Assembly (NCBI GenBank): GCA_031308135.1
Contig: JAHLJT010008446.1
Location: forward strand, 164,722,006-164,786,005
Origin: Acheta domesticus
Lineage: Eukaryota > Arthropoda > Insecta > Orthoptera > Gryllidae
DNA: 64,000 nucleotides
Direction of reading: 5' to 3'
The notes under the pieces are model-generated. The model did no database searches and had not been told where the DNA came from. It saw only the letters and a list, made by a program, of their open reading frames with translations. Both the position numbers and the translations under genes were made by a program. Below are positions 22,357 to 34,838 of this stretch, one piece after another (position 1 is the first letter of the stretch; every line of letters begins with the position of its first letter).

Positions 22357-22460
22357 CTTTGCACACTGTTTGAGCGCCGAAAACTTATCAGCAACACGTC
22401 GCAAAAAGTACACATAAGCTAACAGCAGCGAGAAAAATATCTCATCTTGCATGCCATTAC

Positions 22461-23527
22461 TAAGGTCCGTTCGCTCTAACTTTACTCAGCACGTAAACAA
22501 ATGCACGTGGTTGTCACTTGTTCTCATTGGCTGACGGACACCACACTCCCCTTCAGGGCGTCGTGCGCTATAGGATTTAGGTCCCTTTCAAAATTGATTT
22601 ATTTCATGACTCTCTACACAAACAGTCGAAATAATTTTCTCCTTTGCCTTAAAGTAAAATCAGACACCGAGCGTGCCAACCTTCAGCTGCCAACGGACCT
22701 CTTTGAGATAACGTTCGTTCGCCAGGCCGTCGGCGCCGCTCCTGCCAAATTTTATCAGTTGCAGTTCCGTTCTCGAATGACAAAGTTCTAAAAGAATGCT
22801 GTATTTTGTTTGGTTAGTAAAAGGTATGTTTGCTCATCGCGTTGATTTTTTGTTTCCACATCACACACTTCTTCCACAGGTGAGAAAAAGGTGGTATTAA
22901 TGTGTTTTAATAATTAGCGGCTAAAAATCCATCAATGACTTTGTGGCAGGTGGAAGAAAAGACTGCTGAATTGCAGGTGTCGGTGTCAGAAGTGTTTGAA
23001 AACTGTGTAATGAATTAAGTCATTGGAAAGATAACTTCTCCACGTAAGAAGAAATGTAGAGCAAGACAGTTGGAGGGCGGGTACGATGAATTTGTTAATC
23101 TGTCATTCGCATTCATGTGCACATTTTTTCGATCTAACTTCGAATTCCCTTCGAAACGAATTTCCAACATAAAATTCTGGATGTGGTTAATGAAGATTCG
23201 GGACTGCCAAATTTTAAAAGAACGTCACTGTATATTCTATTGAGATTTGTGCTTCGGGCGGGAATTTACTATTGACCTTGCAAGAACACACGTAAATGTA
23301 AGTTCTGTGTTATTTCAACAAAAGACCTGCATATTTTGGCTGGAATTTTGGGCGTATTTAAGAAGTACTAGTGAAAATAATATGATATGACAGTTCTGAC
23401 TGTGACACGTGCCGGCATTTGAGTATGGTCGTGGCGCGAATGGCCTAGCCAATCAAGAACTACAGAGTGGAGGGATACATTCAAAGTTTGTTTACATGCG
23501 GAGTGAAGTTACAGCAAACGGACCTTA
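22461..23527. mobile_element. TIR element R nested in Q (~1.07 kb)
   Basis: Inverted ends of about 39 bp: AAGGTCCGTTCGCTCTAACT at the left and AAGGTCCGTTTGCTGTAACT on the other strand at the right, continuing to GTAAACAA. TA on both sides fits a TA duplication. It contains no convincing transposase. Confidence 0.7.
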
Positions 23528-23632
23528 GCACTGTGTAAACAACTATCGCCAGTCGCACAGAGCGCCAGCGCTGTCCAGGTGCTGGCAAACTCGTAACTGG
23601 CACACCAGTACTAGTAGCGTGTAAATCAGCTT

Positions 23633-25808
23633 TTCAAGCCAGTGATTTGTCGCTTCGCGGTGGAATTGGTAAATTCTAAAGCGAGCAGTTACGAAAATGG
23701 GTAGGAAATGTTTTGTAAAACTGTGTAATATCCACAGTTTAAGATGTCATCTTAAGATGTATATTTAATACCGTGACCCAAACCGATCGTGCCGGACAAG
23801 CGTACGGACACCGTACAGACAAGCGAGGAACCAGCCTCAAACTTGCTATAGAAAATTTGCCCCAAAGGCGGCTTGTTGACACACCTATATATCTTACACC
23901 GTGTATATTCTTAACCTCGGACTCTCTATAGACGTATCATTTTCACACCCCAACTTCCTTTGTGAGCTGTAATCTATTCTTTGCAATACTCGCACTGAGA
24001 ACTAACAGAGGAAGCTCTCGATTGCATCGACGCCTTGCCCTTTTGTTTTGCAATACCGCCCGTATTTCGGCAGACTCATTTTAACACCATGCAATAGCAC
24101 CGCTTTAGAGGAGGCTGTAGAATAAGATTTGGCAATGCAGAATTGTTATTCTGGGCGAATCTCTTTCAGAAACCTAAAGGATTAATGAAGAATTATACAA
24201 AAAAATTGCAGGAAAATGGAAATATTCAGAAATATGTACTTTTGAGCAAAATATGTAAATACATGTACTAAAAAATCAACGTTTTTAAGCACTAACGGAT
24301 ACGAAAAGTGAATAAATGGTAGATTTGACTTGACAGAGTTAAATTAGGAAAATATATAATTACATAATTATCCGGGCCCTAGTTATAATATTTTAAGTGC
24401 ACTTTTTCTTTCAGGATTAGATGTGTTTTAGAAATACATGCCGTGTCAATATTATGAAATGAAAAAAGGGATGAAAAAGATTTTGTTTCAGTTTTAGACC
24501 ATTAGAATTCCATTTTATTAGTGTAATAGTATTTGTATTAATAGACGTTAAAAAGTGGAGGAAAGATGTTATGTAATAAAGTCAGAATTTGTGGGATAAT
24601 TGTAGAAAAACTTTCTTTAACTATGTTGGAAATTAAAGATGTATAATTTGAAGTAGAAGAGTTTTGTTTTCATGTACCAGAGTAAGAGAATATAGATTAT
24701 GTGTGATTATATGTTGGAGGTGTCATAGTAAACTTGTATTTGAAAAGAGATTTTGAATAGAATTGCTATGTTAAAAGGTTTGTGAGAAGGAGAATCCAAA
24801 TTTTTATTTATTAATGTACATTTTTCCAAATTTCCTTTTTATTTCTTTTTTTTCCTTTGATGAACATTATTGATTGGATGTTACTATTTGCTCAAATATT
24901 TTTGTTCTTATGAAAGAGAGAGCCTTTTTACTGAATTTATCATGAATTGATAAAATACATTTTATAAAATTGGAATTATTTCTTTATTATCAATATTGTA
25001 AAATTCTATACCTCCATTATTTTGACATACTTCTGTATGCATGCTAGAAATTGGCCCTCAGTCATAATACTGATTGGGAGGATGAGTTACAATTAATTTA
25101 TAGTCAGTAAAATTGCTAGATGATTATTTTTAATGATAATTTTTAGAAAATCCAATTTAGGATTAATTATTTTATTTAATTTGTTGTATATATATTAATG
25201 TTATAATGGTAGTATACTTATTTCTTTGTTTTCCCAGGTGTTCTCCAATCGCTTAAGATAATGCAAAAATGAAATGTATGTATGTAAGCCCAGAGGCAAT
25301 TTGGCACTAAAATTCTTGTAAAAATTCAATGATAAAAGTGAAGATAATTGCTGTTGACCATTGTTTAAGAAATTTTAATGACAGCCCTTGCAATTTGTTA
25401 TTAAAATCTAACCCACCTGTGGTGCATAAGTTATTCCTTTACTAAATCTTTAAGTTAACTGAATTCAGATTTCAGATTCATTCAATTTTCACTAAATTTC
25501 AAATGTTTGTAATTTCAGTACAATGAATATGATCATTCCTTTGATAAGTTTTCATCACAGTCATGTGTTAATGTTATATGTATAAAATCATTGATACAGA
25601 TATTTCTAGTTCAGTGAATAATTTTATTTCATTACACTGTATTGCTTGAAAATTAAAACCATTTTGAGCCTTGCATTTAATTTCATCTTTATTCCATAAA
25701 TCCTCTGATTATGGCATTTATATTAGTTTTTAATATAAATAAGATTCTACTATTTCATACATTCTTCAGTTTAAACAAGATTATGAAAATTGTGAAGATC
25801 TTATTTTC
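23633..25808. other. No gene seen
   Basis: 2.2 kb of non-coding DNA, strongly AT-rich after about 24100. No open frame with a recognisable motif. Confidence 0.55.
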
Positions 25809-26285
25809 ATGTGAAAGTTGACACTTCTACGTGTTTTTTCACTGAGAAAGTTTGTGTGTTGATAATTCTGTTGTAACTCCACTATATGGTGCTACATATT
25901 CATTACATATCCACTACATATTCACGTCAAATGCAACCTGCAACACACTCGGCAGCATTTTTAATCTCTATTGTTAAATAACTTCTAAACGAGGCGTTCT
26001 AGGGCCTTAGAAACTAAAATTATGTTTCTCACACCGTAATCTACAGAATGAACTCTTCCTGAATATTCTATTACATTTTTGCTAGTACAGCGCTTCTCAA
26101 TATTACCTTACCTGCTCAGAGACATGCAGAATCTGCAAGTAAATGTGAATGAGAGGGACAAAGAGCGGCAGAGACAGACAGGGACAGGGTGAGGGAGGGA
26201 GGGAGGGAGGGAGAGACAGTGAGAAACGGAGATGGAAGGGGAAAGAGGGAGATGAAAGGCAGAACAACGTCTGCTGGGTTTTCTT
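25809..26285 (+). repeat. Family J repeat, copy 1
   Basis: Aligns in the same direction with 39818-40330: GTTGACACTTCTACG, CACGTCAAATGCAACC, ACACTCGG, CGTTCTAGGGCCTTA, CATTTTTGCTAGTACAGCGC and a purine-rich end (GAGAGGGACA, GGGA units). No coding potential. Class unknown. Confidence 0.75.
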
Positions 26286-27712
26286 AGAATTTCATGTGGC
26301 ATGATGTCAATTGACCCTTGACTTCAGCATTTACTGTGTTATTTTTCGACAAATTATTCTTGATCAGCATTTCTGTATTAACTTATTTTCTCTGTTTCAC
26401 ATGCTGTCATTTGTGTTCCTTGCTTGAAAGTCATGGTGTAGAAGTGAAGTTATCCATTTCCCTTGGTGGTAGTTAGGTCTTGATATGTGTGTTGTTTTGG
26501 TGTCTTCTGTCATTGTTTCAGGAACAGTAGCATACCTCATAAAGTATAAAATATTGTAAATTTCTATTGTCTATTTTCATTACCAAATGCAAATTGAGAA
26601 ATAAAGATAAAATGACTTACTTTGTAAAAAAAAATAAAAAAATAAAAAAAATTAACCAAAAATGAGAAGGAATATGTGAACAAATTGAATTGTTGAAATT
26701 GAATGAAAATTTTAATTTGCCTAATCTGCACATAGTAATAACTTCCAGTTTGCAAAAAAAAAAGAGACTTAAACCAATTTTACATGACATGCTTTGCTCT
26801 AAAAGGAATCTTTTAGTACAGTTGACTCATTTGTAATAAAACTTCACTAACTTTTCCTGATACATGCAGATATTTCATAAGAAAAACAAATATTTCATAT
26901 GAATGAAAACTACAATAAGTGAAGCTTTTACTTGATGGAAAAAACACTGTTTTCCTAGTAAGACAGTTTGAAACAAAAAATTCTGACATATATCTTCTTA
27001 AATACAGATATTGCTCCTGAACACACCAATTATTTCTATTGACAGTCCAGAAAATAGTTTTAAGCCAATATTCAATTCATAGCAATTCCAAAGAGTAAAG
27101 TGCAGTTCATAGCAATTCCAAACCGTAAAACACAAATATACGCAATGTTGTTAGAAAGGGAAAGAGAAATAAATGGTCCTGCAGTAAGATCAATGATGAA
27201 AATAACAGTGAACAAGAATATATTCAATTTTAAATTATTATGAGAGGAAATGTGAATTACAACAATAATGTAAAATTTGTTTTCCAACCAAACTTGGAGC
27301 TTTGAAAACATTAATTTGACATCCTTAAAATGCCAATCCAAAGAGATGTTCAAAATATTATATTTAAACAATACTTCAGGGCAGTTTCACAAAAACATAA
27401 TTCACGAATTTAGCAGTAAAAATATTCCAAACAGGGCTCAAGCAACTCCAATTAACAGACTTCTCTTCTTATATGAAATAAAACTACGCAACTAATATAA
27501 ACAAAAGTTGTTGAAATACAAGTATTGTGACAAATATTTCAAATGTTATTCAGTCCTACATCCCAAAACTTTGTTATTTGGGGTAAAAATTAGCATAAAA
27601 GTTTAAGTTTAATTTTTACATTGTTATTCTATTTTATAACATAAAAACAAAAATAACTTAAATATGAAACATCACAATAGCCGTATGCACTTTGTACATA
27701 TCTCTCGCTATA
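26286..27712. other. No gene seen
   Basis: AT-rich non-coding DNA with poly(A)/poly(T) runs near 26630 and 26750 and a duplicated 20-bp phrase (CATAGCAATTCCAAA) at 27079 and 27108. Confidence 0.5.
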
Positions 27713-28164
27713 TACAGGAGCCCAGGGGATAAACAATGAAGCCTTGAAAATAAGTTCTTAAGTCAATTTTAAGCATATTTTGTCCAATAAACTCCATCGA
27801 TATTTCAAATATTTGTGCCAAAACAAGCACTCTGAAGTTGGTTTGAAAAAATATTTTCTATACCAAATTTGAATTTCAGAAACATACAAACACTCCAGAA
27901 ACATGTAAATTGTAATTTTTCTTTGTGAACAAATATATTAATTTCTTTTGTAAATACTAAACAATTTAAATGTGTTTGTGAATGTTGATGTGTTTTTAAA
28001 AAACTAATTTTTGCATTCAAAGCCTTTTTTCAAATCAACTTTTGGGTGCTTATTGCAACTTAGCCATTTGAAATCTCGAGGCAGTTTATTAGACAAAATA
28101 TGCTTGAAACTGTCTTAAGAGTTCATTTTCGAAATTTTGTTGTTTTCTCCCTGAACACCTGTAT
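27713..28164. mobile_element. Fold-back element K, copy 1
   Basis: Long inverted arms: TACAGGAGCCCAGGG at the left and TACAGGTGTTCAGGG inverted at the right, continuing through CTTAAGTCAATTTTAAGCAT and TTTGTCCAATAAACT. TA on both sides. Same family as 35756-36486. Non-coding. Confidence 0.75.
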
Positions 28165-28185
28165 AGGGTACACACACATTATATA

Positions 28186-28194
28186 TGTATGTGT

Positions 28195-28289
<95 letters not shown>
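28186..28289. repeat. (TG)n microsatellite with TATG interruptions
   Basis: A GT/TG run with a central GTAT block, giving false Cys/Val- and His/Thr-rich frames. Confidence 0.95.
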
Positions 28290-28292
<3 letters not shown>

Positions 28293-29945
28293 TAGGCTGT
28301 ATCAAAAAAATGGAATTCAATGGCTTAGTGACAAAACGTTTTTGATGCAAGGACATCGGCACCAATAAAACTTTTAAAAATGGGTTTAGGGGTGCAACAA
28401 ACCCATAAAAACCCCCATTTCCGCAAACTATTTTAGAAAATAAGGAATACAAATTATTTAATGTGATTCTTATCAACAGGTTTTTGCCTGAGGTGGTGCC
28501 CACGTTACCCCACCAAAAGTTTTATGATCATTAAACAATACTTATTTGACTAAAAAAGTGTGCCATGTTAGCTCGAATATGGCCAATTCTACATTAGAAC
28601 CACAGGCACTTCAATTGATCATAGCTCCGTAAAATCCGAAATACCTTCAATTTAGATAAGATTAGAGCTCGAAATCTCTACTTTCACAACTTGGCTTCAC
28701 ATAATTTAACTATTTCACTGCACTCGACTAAAATTGCGCCCCTCGCCATCGCTATTTACAACACAGGTTTGTGCCACACTGCTGAATATGATTTCAATAT
28801 TAACTATGCTGCATTTGTAGAAGATATTTGTGGAGGCTTGGCTTGGCTTGGAAGGTTAGATTTCGATGCAATAATAAAGCTCGTTCGGCCTAATAGTGAA
28901 TAAAGAAATCAGTCACAGCAGTCCGGCTCAAATGAGGGTTGTTATTAGTGACTGCGCGCGGCGCAATTTTAGCCGATTGCAGTGAAATAGGTAAACTGTG
29001 TGAAGCAAAGTGCTTAAAGAAGAGTTCTCGAGCTCTAATGTTCTTTAAAATAAAAATATTTTGGATAAAAATGTACGGCGCTATGTCCAATTGAAAAGTG
29101 TCTATACCGTTTTAATTGACCATATTTTGGACTAATGTGGCTCTCTGAGTCAAATAAGTAATGTTCGATGGTCATAAAATTGTTGTGGAATAACGTGGGC
29201 ACCACCTCAGCCAAAAATACGTTGATAAAATACCATTAAATTATATTTATTCGTTATTTGCTAAAAAGTAGCGAAAATGCCGAAAAATGTCTGTGGGGTT
29301 TGTGGCACCCCTGAACCCATTTTCAAAACGGTTTTATTGGTGCCGATGTTATTCTTGCATCGAAATCTAACCTTCTTTTGCCAAGCCTCTACAAATATCT
29401 TCTACAAATGCAGCCTAATAGTGAATAATAAAATCATGTACAGCGGTGCGCACAAAAGTGGGTCGAAAATAGTGATGGCGCGCGGCGAAATTTTAGCCGA
29501 TTGCAGTGAAATAGTTAAATTGTGCGAAGCCAAGTTCTTAAAGGAGAGATTTCGAGCTCTAATCTTATCTAAATTAAAAGTATTTTGGATAAATATTTAC
29601 GGAGCTGTAGTCAATTGAAATGTCTATTTCTATGGTTTTATCAATGTGGCACACTGTTGAGTCAAATAAGTATTGTTTGATGATCATAAAATTGTTGCGG
29701 GGTAACGTGGGCACCACCTCAGCCAAACATCCGTTGATAAGAGTCACATTAAATAATATGTATTCCTTATTTTCTAAAAAGTTGCGAAAAGGTCGAAAAA
29801 AATGGATAAAAATTATGGGTTGTTTATGGGTTTGTGGCACCCCTAAACCCACTTTAAAAACTGTTTTATTAGTGCCTATGTTGTTGTTGCTTCAAAAAAC
29901 TTAGTTCACTACGCCATTGGAATTCTATATTTTCGATACCGCCTT
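28293..29945. mobile_element. Long-TIR fold-back element L with a duplicated right arm
   Basis: A left arm at 28293-28870 pairs with two successive inverted right arms, about 28900-29395 and 29400-29945. Terminal similarity is clear: GGCTGTATCAAAAAAATGGA at the left and GGCGGTATCGAAAATATAGA inverted at the right. Shared blocks are GTGGTGCCCACGTTA / TAACGTGGGCACCAC and ATTTTAGCCGATTGCAGTGA. Each right arm begins with GCCTAATAGTGAATAA. Non-coding; it resembles a long-TIR MITE that suffered an internal duplication. Confidence 0.75.
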
Positions 29946-30382
29946 TATATGTGTGAGGGAAAACTTGAGTTAAGCATGAATAATGGAAGTGCTCTTTGAT
30001 AACTTAAATATTACAATAAAAAATTCAACTATCGTCTACATCAGAAGGTGGATCAATGGCTGTGTGTAAGGTTACTGACACACCACGATTCAAGCTCACT
30101 GCTGGATAAAACACACCATAGAGGTCTTGAAACGCCACAGGACCCTAGAAAAGAGAATTTTACCTCATGAGACAAGAAAAAGCCATTTGGAACAACTGTA
30201 GTATTATGAATAAGTAATACAAAAGATGAGGCGAGGAAAAGGAAAAGATGCAATCTGATATTTTTTTCGTCTAATTTCTTACTCTTTCATTTACATCTTT
30301 CATCGTCACAAATATTGCTCATAATACACATAATGAAATGGGTAAGAAATGTATCACAGGCAATATCAAAGGTGCGTGGGAA
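29946..30382. other. No gene seen
   Basis: Non-coding spacer between fold-back L and repeat F. Confidence 0.5.
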
Positions 30383-30716
30383 ATTTGAGAAAATTGAGTT
30401 TAAAAATCTCTTCCGGCCGCGAAATTCGAACCGGCCGCTACGACGCCAGACGGCTGCGTCTCCTTCTGCGCGGAACATTTCCTCGTTTCTCAGCGTAAAC
30501 GGTGAAACAGTCGAGTAATATTCTCTAAGGAAAGCATCACGTGGCTTACACTAGAATACGTTAATAGTATCAAATGTTTGTACGTTCTGTTCAATAAATA
30601 TTTTAAATATACTTATTGAAAATCCAGTTTTGTTCAAACTGATAGCCACGGTACACGGCGGCGTAAACATAAACAATGAACACATCGAACATTTATGAAA
30701 AATATTGAATCTATGT
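30383..30716 (+). repeat. Family F repeat, copy 1
   Basis: About 330 bp shared in the same direction with 57692-58013, including CCGGCCGCTACGAC, CGTAAACGGTGAAACAGTCG, ACGTTAATAGTATCAAATGT and CATTTATGAAAAATATTGAA. The two translations share SSFL-VNGETVE, but similarity continues past the stop, so a gene is not supported. Confidence 0.75.
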
Positions 30717-31949
30717 GTGGTGTGTATATACACACATACACACACGGCGTTCCGGTACCTCTTCGCGTAGGAAATGGTTCAGAATAATAGCAATGAGCCA
30801 ACAAAGATTTTATTCAGTACTTCGATCTTTAGATGAATGCAAATTGTATGTAAAAACACATTTACATTCTGAAAAATCTTTGAAGTTCTTACAAAGATAT
30901 ATGTAATTTTCTGTTTTTGTGTCATTATGTCAATGAGTAAATGAAAACAGGAAACATTTGAATATTTTATCTCAGTAAACTTGCACCCCGTGAAATTTGC
31001 ACAATTTTAATTTAATTCTATTATTCTACTTTGGTAAAGAATCCAATTCAATTTGAATTTTATTTCGTGCATACAATGTTCGCGATAAACTAATATACAG
31101 TCGGACCTCGTTATAAGGAATCTGGCGGTTCTTTCAATAATATTCGATTTATAGAAACTTCGATGTACAGAAATAATTATGAAATTTTAGCAATTGCTAC
31201 TACAATAATTTTGAAAAAATTGGGTAGAATGGAAAATTCAAAGATTAAATAATTAAAAATGTTTCAATCATCCGTATCACATATTTATGAATAGGAACAG
31301 GACATTAATATTGTGTTTTCTGTGCCATTAAAGGATTCTTATTTCCCATTTCAAACACACTTCCTAAGCGCATAACAGCAAACTGAACTTGCTCTGAACT
31401 TATTTATTTATTTATTTGTCAAAAAAACAGTAAAAAACTGTATATGACGTGTGGCGAAACAGATTTACCTGCGCACATTTTCTTGAGGGCCAGAATTTAA
31501 AAAAAAAAATAAATAAAAAAACAACGAAAAAATGAATTTAGAAAATAATTATTTTAGAAAAATAAAAATATTTGAAAAATATTTGTTCCCGAGTTATAGA
31601 AAATTAATTTCAACGGTAAATGAACTACAAGCAAAAGGAGTGGTCAACAAAACGTGCGCACTGTGAAGCTACATTTACGTCCAGAAGCAAAACAAGGGGC
31701 CATTTCAGCGTTTGCTCAATGGATCAGGGAAACTGGACAAAAACCTGATGGAGATGGGGGTCATTGATCCGGAAGCTGAAGTACATTACTTGTTACAGGC
31801 GTATTAAATATTTTTTTAAAATGTATACAATGCAAACATAAACTAATTCATTATATATCTTTGTTTTGTTACATTAAACTTTTTTTTTCACGATCAGTAT
31901 AGTCTCTAATTGTTTAGAAAAAGTTTTGCAGCAGAAAAGATTTTACTTT

Positions 31950-34431
31950 TAACTTAAATTTGTGTACCGCCTTAATTGTTTAATGTCATCTGGCAATGCG
32001 TTGTAAAGTAACGTACATGTATTGTATGTTGATTTCTTGTACTGAGCTGTTGATACTGACACTTGATGCACGTGATTTCTACGGCGTGTGTTGTAATTAT
32101 AAATATCAATATTGCATGAAAATATGTTTCCTCCGTTAAGTAGGTCATTTTTGACAAATATAACAGATTCGTAAATAAATAGACAAGGCAATGGTAAGAT
32201 TCCCAGCTCAATGAAAAGAGGCTTGCAGGGATCACGTGGAAGGCATTTTTTCATTATTCGAATAATTTTCTTTTGCAATCTGAAGGTCTGAATACTACAG
32301 GCAGTGGCGTAGCGTCAGGGGACGCTGAGATGCTGAACATTCCCGTGTATAATATTAATAAAGAACCCTAAACACTGTATTGATAATCTTACAAGTGGTC
32401 CGTTGAGCGAAACACGTTTTGTATTAATTTTAAATTGATTTCCTATGATTGAATTCGGCGGGTTGTTGAAGCTGGCCTGTGATTGCTTGGACACTAAAAT
32501 GCTTCTAGCGTCTGCCGCGAGTTGCGACGAGCAATGACGCATGCGCAGATGGCGAGGTTCCCCTCTCCCCTTTTCATCCCTGACCCAGGGAAACCCGACT
32601 GTTTTACGCTAGCTTCCACTGCGGAAAGAAACTCGTTTGTGCACGAGAGCGCAGCACACTTCAGGCGGTCAGTAAATTCTCTCTCTCTCACTCGGGAGTT
32701 CCCGCTTGGTCATGGGCACAAACTGTAGAAATAGTGCCCATCTACTATTTCTTAATTAATATCCAAGAAATTGAATTATCCCTTAAATAGATTACATATT
32801 ATTTTAGTCTGCAATGTACAAATTAACAAGTGGTCTCATTGCCATTCGCGTTTAAGAATTGAAGGTGAGCCATTGTATAATTTGCTTTCAAGACATCGGC
32901 AGTCCTGGCAGCTGTGAGGATTTTGTGTGAAGCGCCTACAAGCACGAGCAGTAAAGCAATCGAGATCGAGGAAGTAGTTCCAGTGTATCTGCCTTGTGTT
33001 GCATTCGCCTGTTCGATGAAGTAGTTGATAGTGACATTTTGTGTGTTATTGTTGAGCATCTCCAAACGTGCGAGTCACGCTACGCCACTGCTACAGGATG
33101 AGCTTCCCCAGAATATTATGCCATACCTCAGGCGGGAATGTACATTTGCAAAATAAACGCAACGAGCTGCATGAAGGCTGACAGAATTTGAAAGAATTCT
33201 GAATGCATAGCATAATTAACTTAATTTAGTGTTTAATTCTGTTATATGTACATTCCATTTGAGGTTTGATTAAATTGAAAGACCTAAAAATTTTGTTGCC
33301 TCAACATCAGCTAATTGCATATTGTTCATTTTCAATGGAACATGCGATTTCCGATTTGAAATGCAAAAATGCATTGAAACAGTTTTTCTTTCGTTAACAA
33401 TTAATTTGTTATTATTGTACCAATTTGAAACTTCTGAAATCGTACTATTTACTGCTTCTTTTTTGCAAAGAACATTCGTGTCGTCGGGAAACAGAACCGT
33501 TCTTCCATTTTTAATCGACGAGGGCATATCGTTTACGTATAACACAAAGAGAATAGGCCCTAAGATCTAACCTTGCAGGACCCCATGCTCAATTGGCGAA
33601 GAATTGGAAATATAAGTATGTAATGTCCTTTCGTGCCAGTATGGTATTTCTGCTCTTTGAGTCCGATGTTTAAGGTACGAAGTTATCCAATCTAGGGCAA
33701 TACCACGAATTCCATACGAAGGTCATTTTGAGAGCAAGATGTTATGGTCAATAACGTCAAAAGCTTTCGAAAGATCTAAGAATATTCCAATGGGTACTTC
33801 ATTTTGGTCTATTGATAAAGCAACATCTTTGAGAAAAAAAATGGCAGTTTCCGTAGATTTTGATTTTCTAAAACCGTGTTGTGAGTCTGAAAACTCGTTT
33901 TTTCCTGAGAAAAGTTTCCATTCGATAGTAGAAAAGCCTCTCTAATATTTTTGAGAAAACTGACAAAAGAGAAATTAGCCGGTAATTTTGAATATCATTT
34001 TTGTTCCCTTTTTTAAAAAGTGGCTAAATTTTTGCTGTTTTGAAAATATCTGGAAATATTCCTGTACATAAAGAAGCATTGAAAATGCGAGTTAACGGTT
34101 GTATAAAGGCAGGTGCACAAGATTTTAATAAACAGTCCAGAAATTCATCTAAACCAGATGAATATTTATTTTTTAGTTTACTGACTATTCTGAGGATTTC
34201 GTTGGGAGAAGTTTCGGAAATAAACATAGTATCGGAAATATTTTGGGAAGAATAAGATGTTGAATTCTGTAGTTTTAATCCCTTCGTGAGATCAGACGCA
34301 ATTATAGAAAAGTGTTTGTTGAAGAGATTGGCAACTTTTTCCAGATTACTCGTTTCTCTTTCATTATCCTTTAAAATAACATTTTCTACAAGGTATCGAG
34401 ATGATGTGGTTGTATTTTTACGATATCCCAC
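31950..34431 (-). pseudogene. CR1-like reverse transcriptase (copy B), broken
   Basis: Pieces in order: pre-RT VANLFNKHFSIIASDLTKGL (34431-34024), RT core LYVNDMPSS and the catalytic motif VLFPDDTNVL (33545-33270), and the C-terminal KKIIRIMKKCLPRDPCK part (32278-31949) beyond the hAT insertion. The catalytic FADD reads FPDD, and a TAG interrupts the GVPQGSILGP region near 33567. The copy is dead by mutation, frameshift and insertion. Confidence 0.85.
32302..33090. mobile_element. hAT-like element (789 bp) in CR1-like copy B
   Basis: Perfect 13-bp terminal repeats CAGTGGCGTAGCG and, inverted, CGCTACGCCACTG. CTACAGG flanks both sides (32295-32301 and 33091-33097), a 7-bp duplication seen only once in copy A at the same site; hAT normally makes 8 bp, so one base may have been lost. 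No transposase domain recognised; an open stretch at 32823-33065 is unassigned. Confidence 0.85.
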
Positions 34432-34838
34432 ATTGCTTTAGTTTTGTTACTAGCGCTCAAAATGTCCTGACTATTTTTCATTATACTGAGGAACTAACAT
34501 CGTAGAGCAGGGCTATTACTCAAAGGGGCACGCAAATGACCTTCATATCGCTTTGGCGAAAGCATTCCCACGACTGACAAGTTCCCAGGGGACGAATAGT
34601 AGGAGTGCGTTACCTTGGACGATACTAATTTTTTAGAAACATAATTTATAGTATGTTCTGAACGTTTTAATTTCACCACAAAAATAGTCGTGAAAAAATG
34701 AGTTCGATATAGAGATATAATTTTCGATATATAAGGGTCAAGAAATGTTTTTAAACGGCATTTTGAAGGGACAGAAATTATTCGATTTATAGAAAATTTC
34801 GATGTATAGAATTTCTACATATGGAAGAGCGACTGTAT

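Larger units (their letters stand above)
21677..23632. mobile_element. TIR element Q with subterminal GCCAGT repeats
   Basis: Ends GGCTGATTTACACG at 21677 and, inverted, AGCTGATTTACACG up to about 23632. Both ends carry clustered GCCAGT/ACTGGC motifs, including the palindrome TTGCCAGTGACTGGCAA near 21760; such subterminal arrays typically bind transposase. It contains two later insertions, a hAT MITE (22182-22356) and element R (22461-23527). An open stretch at 21863-22141 (FDWLYTASEHLW, RNPAFLAVGNKMG) is unrecognised and may be a remnant of an encoded protein. Confidence 0.6.
31399..34484 (-). mobile_element. CR1-like retrotransposon, copy B (5'-truncated)
   Basis: Very similar to copy A (13898-17763) over its full length. 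The 3' (AAAT)n tail is at about 31399-31418 (TTTA on the plus strand), and 5' truncation is near 34484 in the pre-RT region. It is interrupted at 32302-33090 by a hAT element. It retains the ~125 bp of RT missing from copy A (around 33850-33985). No clear target duplication seen. Confidence 0.88.
31101..34838. mobile_element. pogo/Tigger-like MITE split by a retrotransposon
   Basis: The left end ACAGTCGGACCTCGTTATAA and the right end, inverted, ACAGTCGCTCTTCCATATGT both continue into ATTCGATTTATAGAAA and CATCGAA-type motifs. TA flanks both ends. CAGTyG and (T)ATAxATCGAA wording is typical of pogo/Tigger terminal repeats. The retrotransposon copy B (31399-34484) sits inside; without it the element is about 650 bp and non-coding. 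Confidence 0.75.

Noticed and set aside
28100..28503. Cys/Val-rich and His/Thr-rich frames
   Set aside because: Translation of the (TG)n repeat.
30315..30518. A gene in repeat F
   Set aside because: Nucleotide similarity with 57692-58013 continues through the stop codon and the frames contain unrelated flanking sequence.
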